A DNA stretch of 16,749 bases from UBA5209 sp964625015 (GTDB lineage: Bacteria > Patescibacteriota > Dojkabacteria > SC72), in NCBI GenBank assembly GCA_964625015.1, contig CAZUZI010000019.1, positions 1-16,749 of the forward strand. The letters are read 5' to 3'. Both the position numbers and the translations under genes were made by a program. Position 1 is the stretch's first letter; each line of letters opens with the position of its first letter. Positions 1 through 8,877 of this stretch are shown piece after piece. The notes under the pieces were generated by a model. The model did no database searches and was not told where the DNA came from. It saw nothing but the letters and a program-made list of their open reading frames with translations.

Positions 1-3000
1 TCGTCCGTCATGAAGTCAATACCATCGTACTGATCCAATATATTGGCTAGCCTAGCATTTTTCTGTTTATTGAATTCACTACTTATCTGAGATGATATTG
101 TACCTTTTATTTTCATAGCCTGCAAGGCCTGTTCAACTGAAGCAAACTCTTGATCTGGATGCTGGGCATTCCAGTTGGCTATCATACTTAAAAATTCACC
201 TTCTTGTCCTTTATATATAAGTTTCGAAGGATCTATCGTTTTGCTAGAATACAGAGATCTAAGTTTTACTACTTTCGTCGCTCCTGTTTCTTGTATAAAA
301 ACATTAAAAGGATCGTTATTAATTTCAGCACTAACAGATTCTCTTAAACGTTTATCTTCACCAGAAAGTTTAAAGTAATTTCCAATTAGTCTATGTCTTT
401 CTGCCTCACGAGCTGACATTCTCCTCCGCTCTTCGACTATATTTACCGCAGCCTTCTTAGGATTGTCATCACTGAGGGTATTAAGGAAAGATTCTTCTAT
501 ACCTGCGAGTGATTCCCGAAGTCGAATCTGTTCATCAGCAGCAAAGAACTTATTAAACATCTGTCTAAGCGCAGGATCAACGGCATTGTTTTCACGGAAT
601 TTCTCATCGTATATGTTTGACAGCCACTCTGAGTATTGCCCAAATGTTTTTCGCAGATAGAGTGATGGGGCTTTTCCTTCCAATATATATACTTCAAACT
701 GTCTGGCTAAAGCTTCTTCTGCTTCTATATCACCCTGAGACAATTTCCCACCAAGATGTCTATCTAACTCATCCCAAAGTTCAGGATTGTCAGTTCTTAT
801 TAGATCTAAAAATATATGTATAAACTCATGTGGCGGTGAAGCATAGTTAAACTTACCACCGATAAGATTAACAAAATATGACCTTGGCGCAAGCTTTGAT
901 ACATTAGCTAACTCTTGTTGATACTTAGTATTACTATTAAGGAGTGTCATTAATTCTTGTTGGGTAACCGCACCAAATAGAGATTGTATATTAGCCAGAT
1001 CCTGACGAATCTGTGGGCTAGAAAAAATAGCTTTTCCGAGATCATTTATATTACTATATGCTGTTTCGATAGGATATACAGGTGATGGTCTAACTTCTTG
1101 ACCAAATAAAAGCCCGCCAAGAAAACTAAATTGCTCACCAGGTTTACTTAGATACTTAGAATAAGCTGAAACACCTTGTCCGTCAACCAGCGGTGTAAAT
1201 AAACTCTGCTCTCCTCGTAAAAGAATACTGTCTGACACGTTATCCTGATTAATATTCACTCCAGACAATTCTAATAAATTTTTATAAAATGGGCCAACGT
1301 CGACCTTAGCCAATGAGTCAGATGTTTTAAGAACAGTATACTCTAATTGATGGAAGAATTCGTGAACGATCACACTTCCTAATTGCTGAGACGCTTCAAA
1401 GTCTGTTTCTGTGGATTCGAAATCTCTATTACTAGCGAGGACTCTACTTGAATTTATCTCTATAGCGTTGTCATTTGGTAAATATCGGCCACTAATTGTT
1501 TTACCGAGTTTATTACTAATTTTTAGTTTTATATCAGCAAATATTCTGGGATCTACATTAAATATAAATCCAGAATACTCTGCTAATGCAGAGATATATC
1601 TAGCAATATCCGTACTTTCCAAAAAGTTTTTAGATAACCCGACACCTTCAAAGTATTTATTTAAATTAGAAGTGAAAGTATCACGATTATATGGCTTGCT
1701 GAAATTCTCAATACTACTGAGCGGTTGTTTTTCGTCACCTTTATTTATACGTTTCTCACGCAGTAGAACTGGAATAAGGTCCCCATTATTATTTTTTGCC
1801 AACCATTGAGCATACGTCAATCCATCAGAATTAGTATTCTGAGTTTCCATTAATTGAGATTTTTCAACTATATTTCCAAGAGCTTGAACTATAGATGGGC
1901 TGGTATAAAAGTATTTGAAAGTCTCGGCTTTGTCTCTAAGAGTTTTTATAAAGTCAGTTACAGCTTTCACGGCTTTTTCAAAATCAAATTCTCCAGGCAA
2001 GTCGACACCAAGAATTTTAAGAAAATTTGGATCAATAGCCTTAGTTACATTCTCAGTTACCTGTATAATTTGATTAGCCCGCTCAGAAAACGCATTGGAT
2101 GTGTCAATCGCTCTTTTTACCAAATTTTCATAGCCTGATATATTCGATATATCTTCACCTTGGTTTACCAGCGAAGTTAAGAATGCACGTAGTGCATTAC
2201 GATATTCACCCTGTAGATTAGAGTTAGCCATTAAGTGAGCAACTTTTTCAGCTGTCGCGTCTACGCCAGATTCATTGCTCTTTGTTTTTGTATAGTCAGT
2301 TATAATAAAATTACCGTTATATGAGGTAAGAGACAATTTGCCATCTGGGGTAGTGTATACCCTAGTGGTAACGCCAGACTTATTATTAGTCTTTTCAGTC
2401 ATATTACCTTTTGTTATAATTTCTGGAATAGCGTTAACCAAATCTTGACCATGTTCTGCGCGTATCTTTCTTAAAAAGAAATTATCATCGGCTCCCCATA
2501 GAAAAGATACGACTTTTCCATCTGGAGTTAACATACCGTTTGCTTCATCAGCTTGTGTCGATAGGCGATCAACAGCATATTGATTGTCTATATTTGAATC
2601 GGTGGATATAAATGATTTAGCCTGCGCTCTTGCATCTTTTTGTTTGGTCTTGTTTATCTGTTCAGTCATGGCTCCAACTGAATCTATATAACGACCAATA
2701 ACTCTACTCTTCAAAGCTACATCAACATAGAATGAAGACGCATACTGAGCCGGAGTAAGGCCGGCCCTATGGCCCATAGTAACAATCATCGACTTAAGCA
2801 GTTGCATATTAGCAGAAACAGCTTTTTGATCTCCTTGAAAAGCCTCTGTAAGACGAATACGAAGACGCTTAATTGAGTCAAGATTATCGAGCATGGATAT
2901 TTCTTCTGTCCTAAGCCCATCGAACAGAAGATCTTTTATTTGTTGAGCAGTAAGTTTTATTTCATTTATAGTAGCTGAATCAGGATTAGCCCTAAATAAA

Positions 3001-5951
3001 CCATGTATAGTTGGTTTCTTACCTTTATTGACAAAAGCTTTTATCTTAGTCTTGGCCTCTTGCTGCGCCTCTAAATTAATAATTCTCACCGACTTATTAG
3101 CAAGAGTCGTAACTTTACGCTGTGTCTTAGCCAACTCTTTAGACTGCTGAGTCATGAGCCTAGCTATAGCTTTAATGCGGGCTAATTCAGCTTTATTTTG
3201 AATGGTTTGCGACTTCTCTTTACGCTTTTCAGCCCTGGAAGTCTGCTCTGCTTCCCTTTGGGCCTGTTTAGCTTTGCGTTTAAGCTCCCTTGCTTCGGCC
3301 CTCCGAGCCCTTTCAGCACGCCTCTCCGCATCACGAGCCTCCTTATCGACAGTTGGTCTTCCAGTGGGCACAATCTGCTGTCTTTCGACCCTACCGTCAG
3401 GCCAAGTTATTGTCATCATATTACGATTTACTGATACATCAGCACCCTGATCTATATATGGTCTCATACGCATTTGCGTAATACTAGTTTCAACTGGAGT
3501 AACTGGGTTACCCTCAGAATCATATACTACGTCGCCAGTTCTAGTATTCTTAGCCGGTCTACCACGTGGACGCTTGGGAAGAACTTGCTCTACCGCAGCA
3601 AGGTCAATACCTATACGCTGTGCTTTTTGTCTTCTAGCATACTCAATTGCTCCAAGACGTTCTTGAGCCCAGTCGGTTGATTCATTCTCATCTATACCTT
3701 CAATAGCTTCTTCTATCTCTTCCTGTGTAAGATCAACGCTGTTTGAATCGAGAGCAACCTCACCTTTGGCTGTATTAATTTCATTTATGGCTGAAGTTAA
3801 AGCACGTAGATATGTACGCATCATATCTGGCGATCTAGCAAATTTCTTAACGCTCTCTTGTTGTTGTGGAGTTAGACTATTAGGATCAGTAAGACCATCC
3901 TCTAGTTGTTTCAGCAAACTACCAGCTTCAAATATTTCATTTACCTCAGCAAGTTCAGTTTCATCTTCTATGATCGGCGAATCTTCTGGTATATTCTGAG
4001 CAACTACTGCTGGTTCACTGTTTACGGCGTTGTCTATCAGATATCTCTGCCACCGCTCTTTCTCAGCCTCAGTAGCTGTACCATTCTCAACTTTTTCTCG
4101 TATAAGATCAGTCTCGTCAATTCTGTTGACAGTCTGTATTATATCGTCTATTTCATAGAGATCTTGTTGACTTGCAATAGGTAAAATCGTCTCTGATCCA
4201 ACACTTCTTTTAAGTTGCATACGTTCGCGAATGGCAAGAAGTTTATTTATTTTATCTTCGTTAGTCAATCCTGTATTAGAAAGAGTTTCAATAACTCCTG
4301 ACGTAGTTCCATAATTTCCATCTGGACCAATATCTTCTGATATCAACCACCTGACAGATGCATCTATACCAGATGCTAAATCTATTCTAACAAACTGCCC
4401 TAATTCAGCGGCTTCACGAAAAGTTGACTCAGGAACACCAGATTTTTCAGCGACTAGCTTAACAGCCTTATCACCCAAGGCCACAAGTGCCTCAGCGTCT
4501 ATACGAGTTTGACTACGCCCATATTCACCTAAGATATCTCGTATGGCTTGCGATTTTTCTGTGTCATCTATTTCAGTATTATTTATAATCTCAGCCACTG
4601 GTTCTATAGCATCATTAACAGTACGCATCAACAATGAATTCTGCCTATGGCGGTTATACGCACCAGGAGCTCCAAAGCTAGAAAGGATAAGACTGGTGCT
4701 TATGCCATAACCACCAGCCGTAAATATCTGAGCCCAATCAAGAGATCGTCTAGGTTTACCTGTTGCAACTTCATTTTCTATAGCCGCCATATCTTCAGTT
4801 ATTTGTTGTAACGTTTCTTCGACTCCTTCAGATATAGCAGAGGTAGCCGCGCGGGCTAAGTATGATTTAATTGGCCCATCAAATTTGAATGTATTCATAT
4901 ATCTATCAAGGCCAAGATAATTCAGCACTGCATTAGCAACACCTAGCGACATGGCCAAGTTAGTCCTATCAGCCATGCTCATATCTTTTGTGGCACTATA
5001 AATCGAATCTGTTGCGAGACCTAATGACATGGCACCATTCATCACCCAACCACCGCTAGCTGCAACAGCCATTTGGCCTAATACATTTCCAATAGCGCCT
5101 ATCTGATTATCAACAAATCCTTCTTTGACTATAGGAGCAAGTTGCGGCTCAAACTTTCCAACTGCTTCCAAAGCCTCAGTCACATATTGACGATTCCTTG
5201 GGTCTGGCATACCGATAAAACCACCGGTAGTATTATGACCAAAATATTGAATACGCTCAGCTAAGTCATTCACTTGGTATGCGGCAGTCAATCCAAACTG
5301 TACAGCGCCTTTACCACCACGTATGATAGTATCCATAGTATCTTGATACAATATTGCTGGATATCTATAGTACCATTTATCGAGGCCGGCTACAGTCTGC
5401 TGTAACTTTAAAAAGGCTGTGGGGTCTTTGGCACTAGTAAGTATTGCATTATTTATAGCATGTTTTTTGCTTTGAACCTTATTATAAAAGTCCTGTTTGA
5501 CTTGTACAAACTGATCATCACCAAGACTCTTCATCTTGGAATACCAGGCCACGTAGTTTTTGTGTTCTTCGCTGCCGGCTTCTAAACCCAAAGTAATACC
5601 TGCATCTTCAGCAGAAAGTTTTTCAAACGGCACTGGATTGGCAAAATACTCTGAAGCCCCTTCAATATAGTCTGTCTTACCAAGGTTAGCCAACAGTTGC
5701 AACTTATCCATGTTTGACATATTACGAAAGTTTGTAAGACTCTGAACATAATTATCATAGCTATAATTAGTCCCGTCTAATGAGTTTATCTGGCTAACAG
5801 TGTCACTCATGTCGGGCGTAAGTTCGCCCACATACATTGTTTCAGCGTTGATATTAACCTTGCCTCTATTAAGATCTATCTGAGCCTGATTTAAAAGCTC
5901 ATTAGGATCCACGCCACTTGAATGAAAATTTCCATAATTATTAACAGACAT
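1..5951 (-). CDS. Giant injected polyvalent virion protein (gp16 position), two zincin domains, 3' end outside window
   Basis: The reading frame starts at ATG 5951, sharing one base with the stop of the upstream gene (TAATG), with GGAG ten bases upstream. It has 1983 sense codons and no stop to the window edge, so the C-terminus is missing. Visible parts in order: helical N-terminus; glycine/alanine-rich hydrophobic stretches at about residues 281-351 and 406-431; AT-hook KRPRGRPAK at 793-801; a highly charged Arg/Lys/Glu/Ala helix at about 869-968; a possible barnase/EndoU/RelE-like segment at about 1130-1225; a first zincin with HEFFH at 1530-1534 and candidate third ligand E1606; a second zincin with HEFIH at 1708-1712 and E1745/E1746, followed by a helical tail typical of phage polyvalent proteins. 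Its place after gp14- and gp15-like genes matches T7 gp16, the ejected internal protein. I saw no lytic transglycosylase motif. The gene boundary is certain; the enzymatic roles are inferred from motifs. Confidence 0.85.
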   Translation of the reverse strand, partial: MSVNNYGNFHSSGVDPNELLNQAQIDLNRGKVNINAETMYVGELTPDMSDTVSQINSLDGTNYSYDNYVQSLTNFRNMSNMDKLQLLANLGKTDYIEGASEYFANPVPFEKLSAEDAGITLGLEAGSEEHKNYVAWYSKMKSLGDDQFVQVKQDFYNKVQSKKHAINNAILTSAKDPTAFLKLQQTVAGLDKWYYRYPAILYQDTMDTIIRGGKGAVQFGLTAAYQVNDLAERIQYFGHNTTGGFIGMPDPRNRQYVTEALEAVGKFEPQLAPIVKEGFVDNQIGAIGNVLGQMAVAASGGWVMNGAMSLGLATDSIYSATKDMSMADRTNLAMSLGVANAVLNYLGLDRYMNTFKFDGPIKSYLARAATSAISEGVEETLQQITEDMAAIENEVATGKPRRSLDWAQIFTAGGYGISTSLILSSFGAPGAYNRHRQNSLLMRTVNDAIEPVAEIINNTEIDDTEKSQAIRDILGEYGRSQTRIDAEALVALGDKAVKLVAEKSGVPESTFREAAELGQFVRIDLASGIDASVRWLISEDIGPDGNYGTTSGVIETLSNTGLTNEDKINKLLAIRERMQLKRSVGSETILPIASQQDLYEIDDIIQTVNRIDETDLIREKVENGTATEAEKERWQRYLIDNAVNSEPAVVAQNIPEDSPIIEDETELAEVNEIFEAGSLLKQLEDGLTDPNSLTPQQQESVKKFARSPDMMRTYLRALTSAINEINTAKGEVALDSNSVDLTQEEIEEAIEGIDENESTDWAQERLGAIEYARRQKAQRIGIDLAAVEQVLPKRPRGRPAKNTRTGDVVYDSEGNPVTPVETSITQMRMRPYIDQGADVSVNRNMMTITWPDGRVERQQIVPTGRPTVDKEARDAERRAERARRAEARELKRKAKQAQREAEQTSRAEKRKEKSQTIQNKAELARIKAIARLMTQQSKELAKTQRKVTTLANKSVRIINLEAQQEAKTKIKAFVNKGKKPTIHGLFRANPDSATINEIKLTAQQIKDLLFDGLRTEEISMLDNLDSIKRLRIRLTEAFQGDQKAVSANMQLLKSMIVTMGHRAGLTPAQYASSFYVDVALKSRVIGRYIDSVGAMTEQINKTKQKDARAQAKSFISTDSNIDNQYAVDRLSTQADEANGMLTPDGKVVSFLWGADDNFFLRKIRAEHGQDLVNAIPEIITKGNMTEKTNNKSGVTTRVYTTPDGKLSLTSYNGNFIITDYTKTKSNESGVDATAEKVAHLMANSNLQGEYRNALRAFLTSLVNQGEDISNISGYENLVKRAIDTSNAFSERANQIIQVTENVTKAIDPNFLKILGVDLPGEFDFEKAVKAVTDFIKTLRDKAETFKYFYTSPSIVQALGNIVEKSQLMETQNTNSDGLTYAQWLAKNNNGDLIPVLLREKRINKGDEKQPLSSIENFSKPYNRDTFTSNLNKYFEGVGLSKNFLESTDIARYISALAEYSGFIFNVDPRIFADIKLKISNKLGKTISGRYLPNDNAIEINSSRVLASNRDFESTETDFEASQQLGSVIVHEFFHQLEYTVLKTSDSLAKVDVGPFYKNLLELSGVNINQDNVSDSILLRGEQSLFTPLVDGQGVSAYSKYLSKPGEQFSFLGGLLFGQEVRPSPVYPIETAYSNINDLGKAIFSSPQIRQDLANIQSLFGAVTQQELMTLLNSNTKYQQELANVSKLAPRSYFVNLIGGKFNYASPPHEFIHIFLDLIRTDNPELWDELDRHLGGKLSQGDIEAEEALARQFEVYILEGKAPSLYLRKTFGQYSEWLSNIYDEKFRENNAVDPALRQMFNKFFAADEQIRLRESLAGIEESFLNTLSDDNPKKAAVNIVEERRRMSAREAERHRLIGNYFKLSGEDKRLRESVSAEINNDPFNVFIQETGATKVVKLRSLYSSKTIDPSKLIYKGQEGEFLSMIANWNAQHPDQEFASVEQALQAMKIKGTISSQISSEFNKQKNARLANILDQYDGIDFMTD

Positions 5952-8377
5952 TATAAAGTAGCTCCGTCAATACTATACTTGGCCAAGACATTACCCGCAA
6001 TCCCATACAAATAGAACTGATTGCTACTAGGATAGAAACATAGCCTTCCACGAGTCGTGCTATCAAACTGTTGCGCGTGGACTGAAATACGTTGGAGAGC
6101 AGCATTTATCCCTGGATCTGGAGAACTAACACCGGCTGAATATGGTATATTCTCCTGTACCCATTCACTTATATTAGTTATTGGATTTTTCTTATATGTC
6201 CACACAGGAGGAACTTGCTGATCCTTTACATTCCTTTTCTGTATCATTCTAAATCCCTGACTGTTATTCGCAGGTATAGATTCCCAATCATTACTTACAG
6301 TAGGCATATTAACAATAATAGATCTTTCTGCTATTTCTGGATATACATTCTGGAGCTGCGACAATTCAACTGTTGTACCAGACCCAGTTATTTTAAGACC
6401 CTGTCTTTCGTTTGTAACGTCATATACCGCATTCATTATAATAGCTTCACGTATATTTGGTGGGATTTTATTTGGATTATCCAAGTTATGCGTAAGCTGA
6501 TACTCAGTTAAACCACTAGTTACTGCGTCGCTTATAACTGGACGCAATTCCTTCAACTCAGACGGTGTTATAGAGTTACCAGATCTATATGCTATAGCTT
6601 GGGCACGCTGTATAGCCTGAGTTTGCGCCCGCGTAGCATACTGAGTTTTAACGTCTGGATTCTGTGATTTTTTCCATATGTCTTGATAAAATTTAGTATT
6701 AGGACCGCCAAGTTCTCTAAGTATAGTCGATGTTCCTACCTCAGTTTGGAACAGCTCGTTGAGATCACTGTTCGACATAGAATCGTATTTATAAAAATTA
6801 GCGGCTTGAATATTTTCATCGACTACCCAGCCACTTTGTGAGTATCTAATTCTTTGCAACTGTTTATCAACGTATTCTTTCTGCTCATAACTTAGGCTCT
6901 TATAAGCTTCAGATAATTCGGGCGCACCTTCAGATGCAAGTACTCTGCTTAAACTAATGACTTTTGATTGTTCTAACTCCGCATCTCTTAAGTCTTTATA
7001 AGTCTTAGCTAAACTCAACTGTCTTTCAAGAGGAGTTACAACTGCTCCGACTACAACAGACTCGTATTCATTTATGACCTTATTTATTTGTTGATATTCT
7101 GATGCAGTTAATTCATTGCTCATTTTGATCAAAGTTCTGCGTGCTTCATCATATTCACCAGCACGCATCTGCCTAGCAATAATACTTTCAGAATTATTAG
7201 TAAGATAATGAACTTTATAACTATCACCTTCTTTAGCTTCAGCCAGTATCTCTTTCTGAGCTTGAGCTAGAGCCGCAACGTCATCAGGACCTCTCATCTG
7301 CGCACGCCACTGCAGATTATCTGGTGTCCATCCCAGATTAGTACTCATAGCCAATTGTTTATACTCATTAACTAATTTAGACTGCTGTGTTGCTTGGGCT
7401 TTACGTGGAAGAGAATAGACATTATTAGCTAGAGCTGCGACGGCAGGCACGCCTAACTGCGGACCATACTCTGCTATCATTTGATTATTAATTGTGATTG
7501 GATCTAACCCTGCTTCATACAGTGAACTTATCTTTTGATAAGCCTCTACCTGTAAAGCTCTATTTTCTTCTTGAGCCTTTTTAGCTTGGAGTCTAGCATT
7601 TTGTACATTGAATATCTTTTCCCAAGCTACTGGGCCAACTAACTCTTTATATGCCTGGATCTGTGGATCACTGAACATTTTAAGAGCTTCTTCAGCTCCA
7701 TGCTCAGCGGCCATAGAAATCAAGGCTGTTTTAACTGCACCGATTCTTGCCTGATCTTCATAGAACTTTCTCAGATCAGGATCAGTAATTCCTTGTGTAT
7801 CGAGCTGAATCCTAACATTAGGTAAAATAGTATTACTTAATTCTTCATCAAGCAGCCCAGGCTGACGTTCAATCTTCTGTAAAGCCCTAGCACTTGTAGC
7901 CTCAGCAGACTGGATACGAAGAGTTTCACGCTGTCTTAGAACATGTTTTCCAAGCGTTTGAACGTTTTGATTGTCAATACGTAATTTGCCAAGAGACATA
8001 TTACGCTCATATAATTCTCCGCCTCTACGTTCTGGTAGAACATAACCAGGATCCTCTCTACCTTCTAAATACTGTTCAGGTGCGTTAAGTGCATTAGCAC
8101 CTTGCGTCATAAGAAGATTATCTAGTCTCTGTTGTTGAACAGTATCGTAGGTAAGAAGATCTTCTTTTGCTTCATCTTCTTGTCTTTGATGATCCTCTTG
8201 AATAAAATGAGTCATATAAGAAACATCAGCTTGGATTACTTCTTGCCCAAGACGTTGCCAATTCTGCCAATTCTGTGCGCCAAAGTCATTAGGCGTAGTG
8301 CGAGGCATACCTACAGTGCCAGTATTCATACTGACTTGTATTGAACGACCCTGCGGTAGTCTGGTAATCTCTGCCAT
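5951..8377 (-). CDS. Internal virion / ejection protein, gp15-like
   Basis: Encodes about 808 residues, mostly helical, Gln/Glu/Ala-rich and without a signal peptide or obvious membrane segment. Size, composition and position between a gp14-like and a gp16-position gene match T7 gp15 (747 residues), an internal core protein ejected into the cell to help build the DNA conduit. The assignment rests mainly on gene order, because gp15 proteins share little sequence. I chose ATG 8377 because it overlaps the previous stop by one base (TAATG), the same junction as the next gene at 5951. An in-frame ATG at 8392 would add MDEII and overlap the previous gene by 16 bases; neither start has a strong Shine-Dalgarno site. 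The N-terminus contains a short QNWQNWQ repeat from a duplicated 9-base unit. The C-terminal 80 residues look more beta-rich and aromatic. Confidence 0.8.
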   Translation of the reverse strand: MAEITRLPQGRSIQVSMNTGTVGMPRTTPNDFGAQNWQNWQRLGQEVIQADVSYMTHFIQEDHQRQEDEAKEDLLTYDTVQQQRLDNLLMTQGANALNAPEQYLEGREDPGYVLPERRGGELYERNMSLGKLRIDNQNVQTLGKHVLRQRETLRIQSAEATSARALQKIERQPGLLDEELSNTILPNVRIQLDTQGITDPDLRKFYEDQARIGAVKTALISMAAEHGAEEALKMFSDPQIQAYKELVGPVAWEKIFNVQNARLQAKKAQEENRALQVEAYQKISSLYEAGLDPITINNQMIAEYGPQLGVPAVAALANNVYSLPRKAQATQQSKLVNEYKQLAMSTNLGWTPDNLQWRAQMRGPDDVAALAQAQKEILAEAKEGDSYKVHYLTNNSESIIARQMRAGEYDEARRTLIKMSNELTASEYQQINKVINEYESVVVGAVVTPLERQLSLAKTYKDLRDAELEQSKVISLSRVLASEGAPELSEAYKSLSYEQKEYVDKQLQRIRYSQSGWVVDENIQAANFYKYDSMSNSDLNELFQTEVGTSTILRELGGPNTKFYQDIWKKSQNPDVKTQYATRAQTQAIQRAQAIAYRSGNSITPSELKELRPVISDAVTSGLTEYQLTHNLDNPNKIPPNIREAIIMNAVYDVTNERQGLKITGSGTTVELSQLQNVYPEIAERSIIVNMPTVSNDWESIPANNSQGFRMIQKRNVKDQQVPPVWTYKKNPITNISEWVQENIPYSAGVSSPDPGINAALQRISVHAQQFDSTTRGRLCFYPSSNQFYLYGIAGNVLAKYSIDGATL

Positions 8378-8877
8378 TATGATTTCATCCATTTACCGTA
8401 AGTTGAGTATATAGAAGTAGTTCCACCTATAGCTGCAGACATCGCTGGAACCCATGGATTAACCTGTGATGCCATACCGAATTGCTGTTCCAACCTATGC
8501 GCACGAGCTTCCATATCCATTTCCCACGCTTGACTCTCACGCTGGAACTCTGCTTTTTGGGCCTCGTACACGCCCATTTTAGCAGTAGTAGCTTGTGTAT
8601 CTAGCGCAGATCCTTTATTGACATTGACTCCAGAAGAAGAATACTGTGCTCTTTGTTGACTACGCAGAGCGTCATACTCCTGTAAAGTTTCAGCTCGCTC
8701 TTGCGCACCTAAACTTCTAAATATAGAAGCTTTGGCCGTAGCAAGCTCTGCCTGCTGTCCTGCCATAAATGAATTCCACTTACGCGAATAATTTTCAGCT
8801 TGGGCTTGCTGATATGCACCATAAGAATTCATCCCCACACCTACCATACCTGCAGCTATCTGGGCATTCATACTCAT
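8377..8877 (-). CDS. Internal virion protein, gp14-like
   Basis: Encodes 166 residues. The N-terminus (about residues 6-22) is a Gly/Ala/Met-rich hydrophobic helix. A long Gln/Ala/Glu-rich amphipathic region follows, with the turn SSSGVNVNKGSALDTQA in the middle. A second hydrophobic Gly/Ser segment lies near the C-terminus (about 146-160). The segment 'YSSSGV...GSALD' is typical of podoviral gp14-like internal proteins. In T7, gp14 is ejected and forms the pore in the outer membrane, so the two hydrophobic segments fit the role. The start at 8877 overlaps the previous stop by four bases (ATGA), which suggests coupled translation; AAGGGG lies upstream. An ATG two codons later is an alternative start. 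Confidence 0.78.
   Translation of the reverse strand: MSMNAQIAAGMVGVGMNSYGAYQQAQAENYSRKWNSFMAGQQAELATAKASIFRSLGAQERAETLQEYDALRSQQRAQYSSSGVNVNKGSALDTQATTAKMGVYEAQKAEFQRESQAWEMDMEARAHRLEQQFGMASQVNPWVPAMSAAIGGTTSIYSTYGKWMKS

Noticed and set aside
1411..1809. 132-codon plus-strand frame opposite the giant gene
   Set aside because: Antisense to coding sequence that carries the first zincin region; hydrophobic because of the AT-rich complement, with no start signal.
3182..3373. 63-codon minus-strand frame in the GC island, in another phase of the giant gene
   Set aside because: The giant gene's frame is open through it and carries the meaningful charged helix; this one is a product of the GC-rich repeats.
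1..5951. Lytic transglycosylase domain, as in T7 gp16
   Set aside because: I looked in the N-terminal part for a catalytic glutamate in the SLT pattern and saw none; it could still be in the missing C-terminus.
8256..8273. Tandem repeat of TGCCAATTC (two copies)
   Set aside because: Only two units inside coding sequence, giving QNWQNWQ; too short to suggest more than local slippage.
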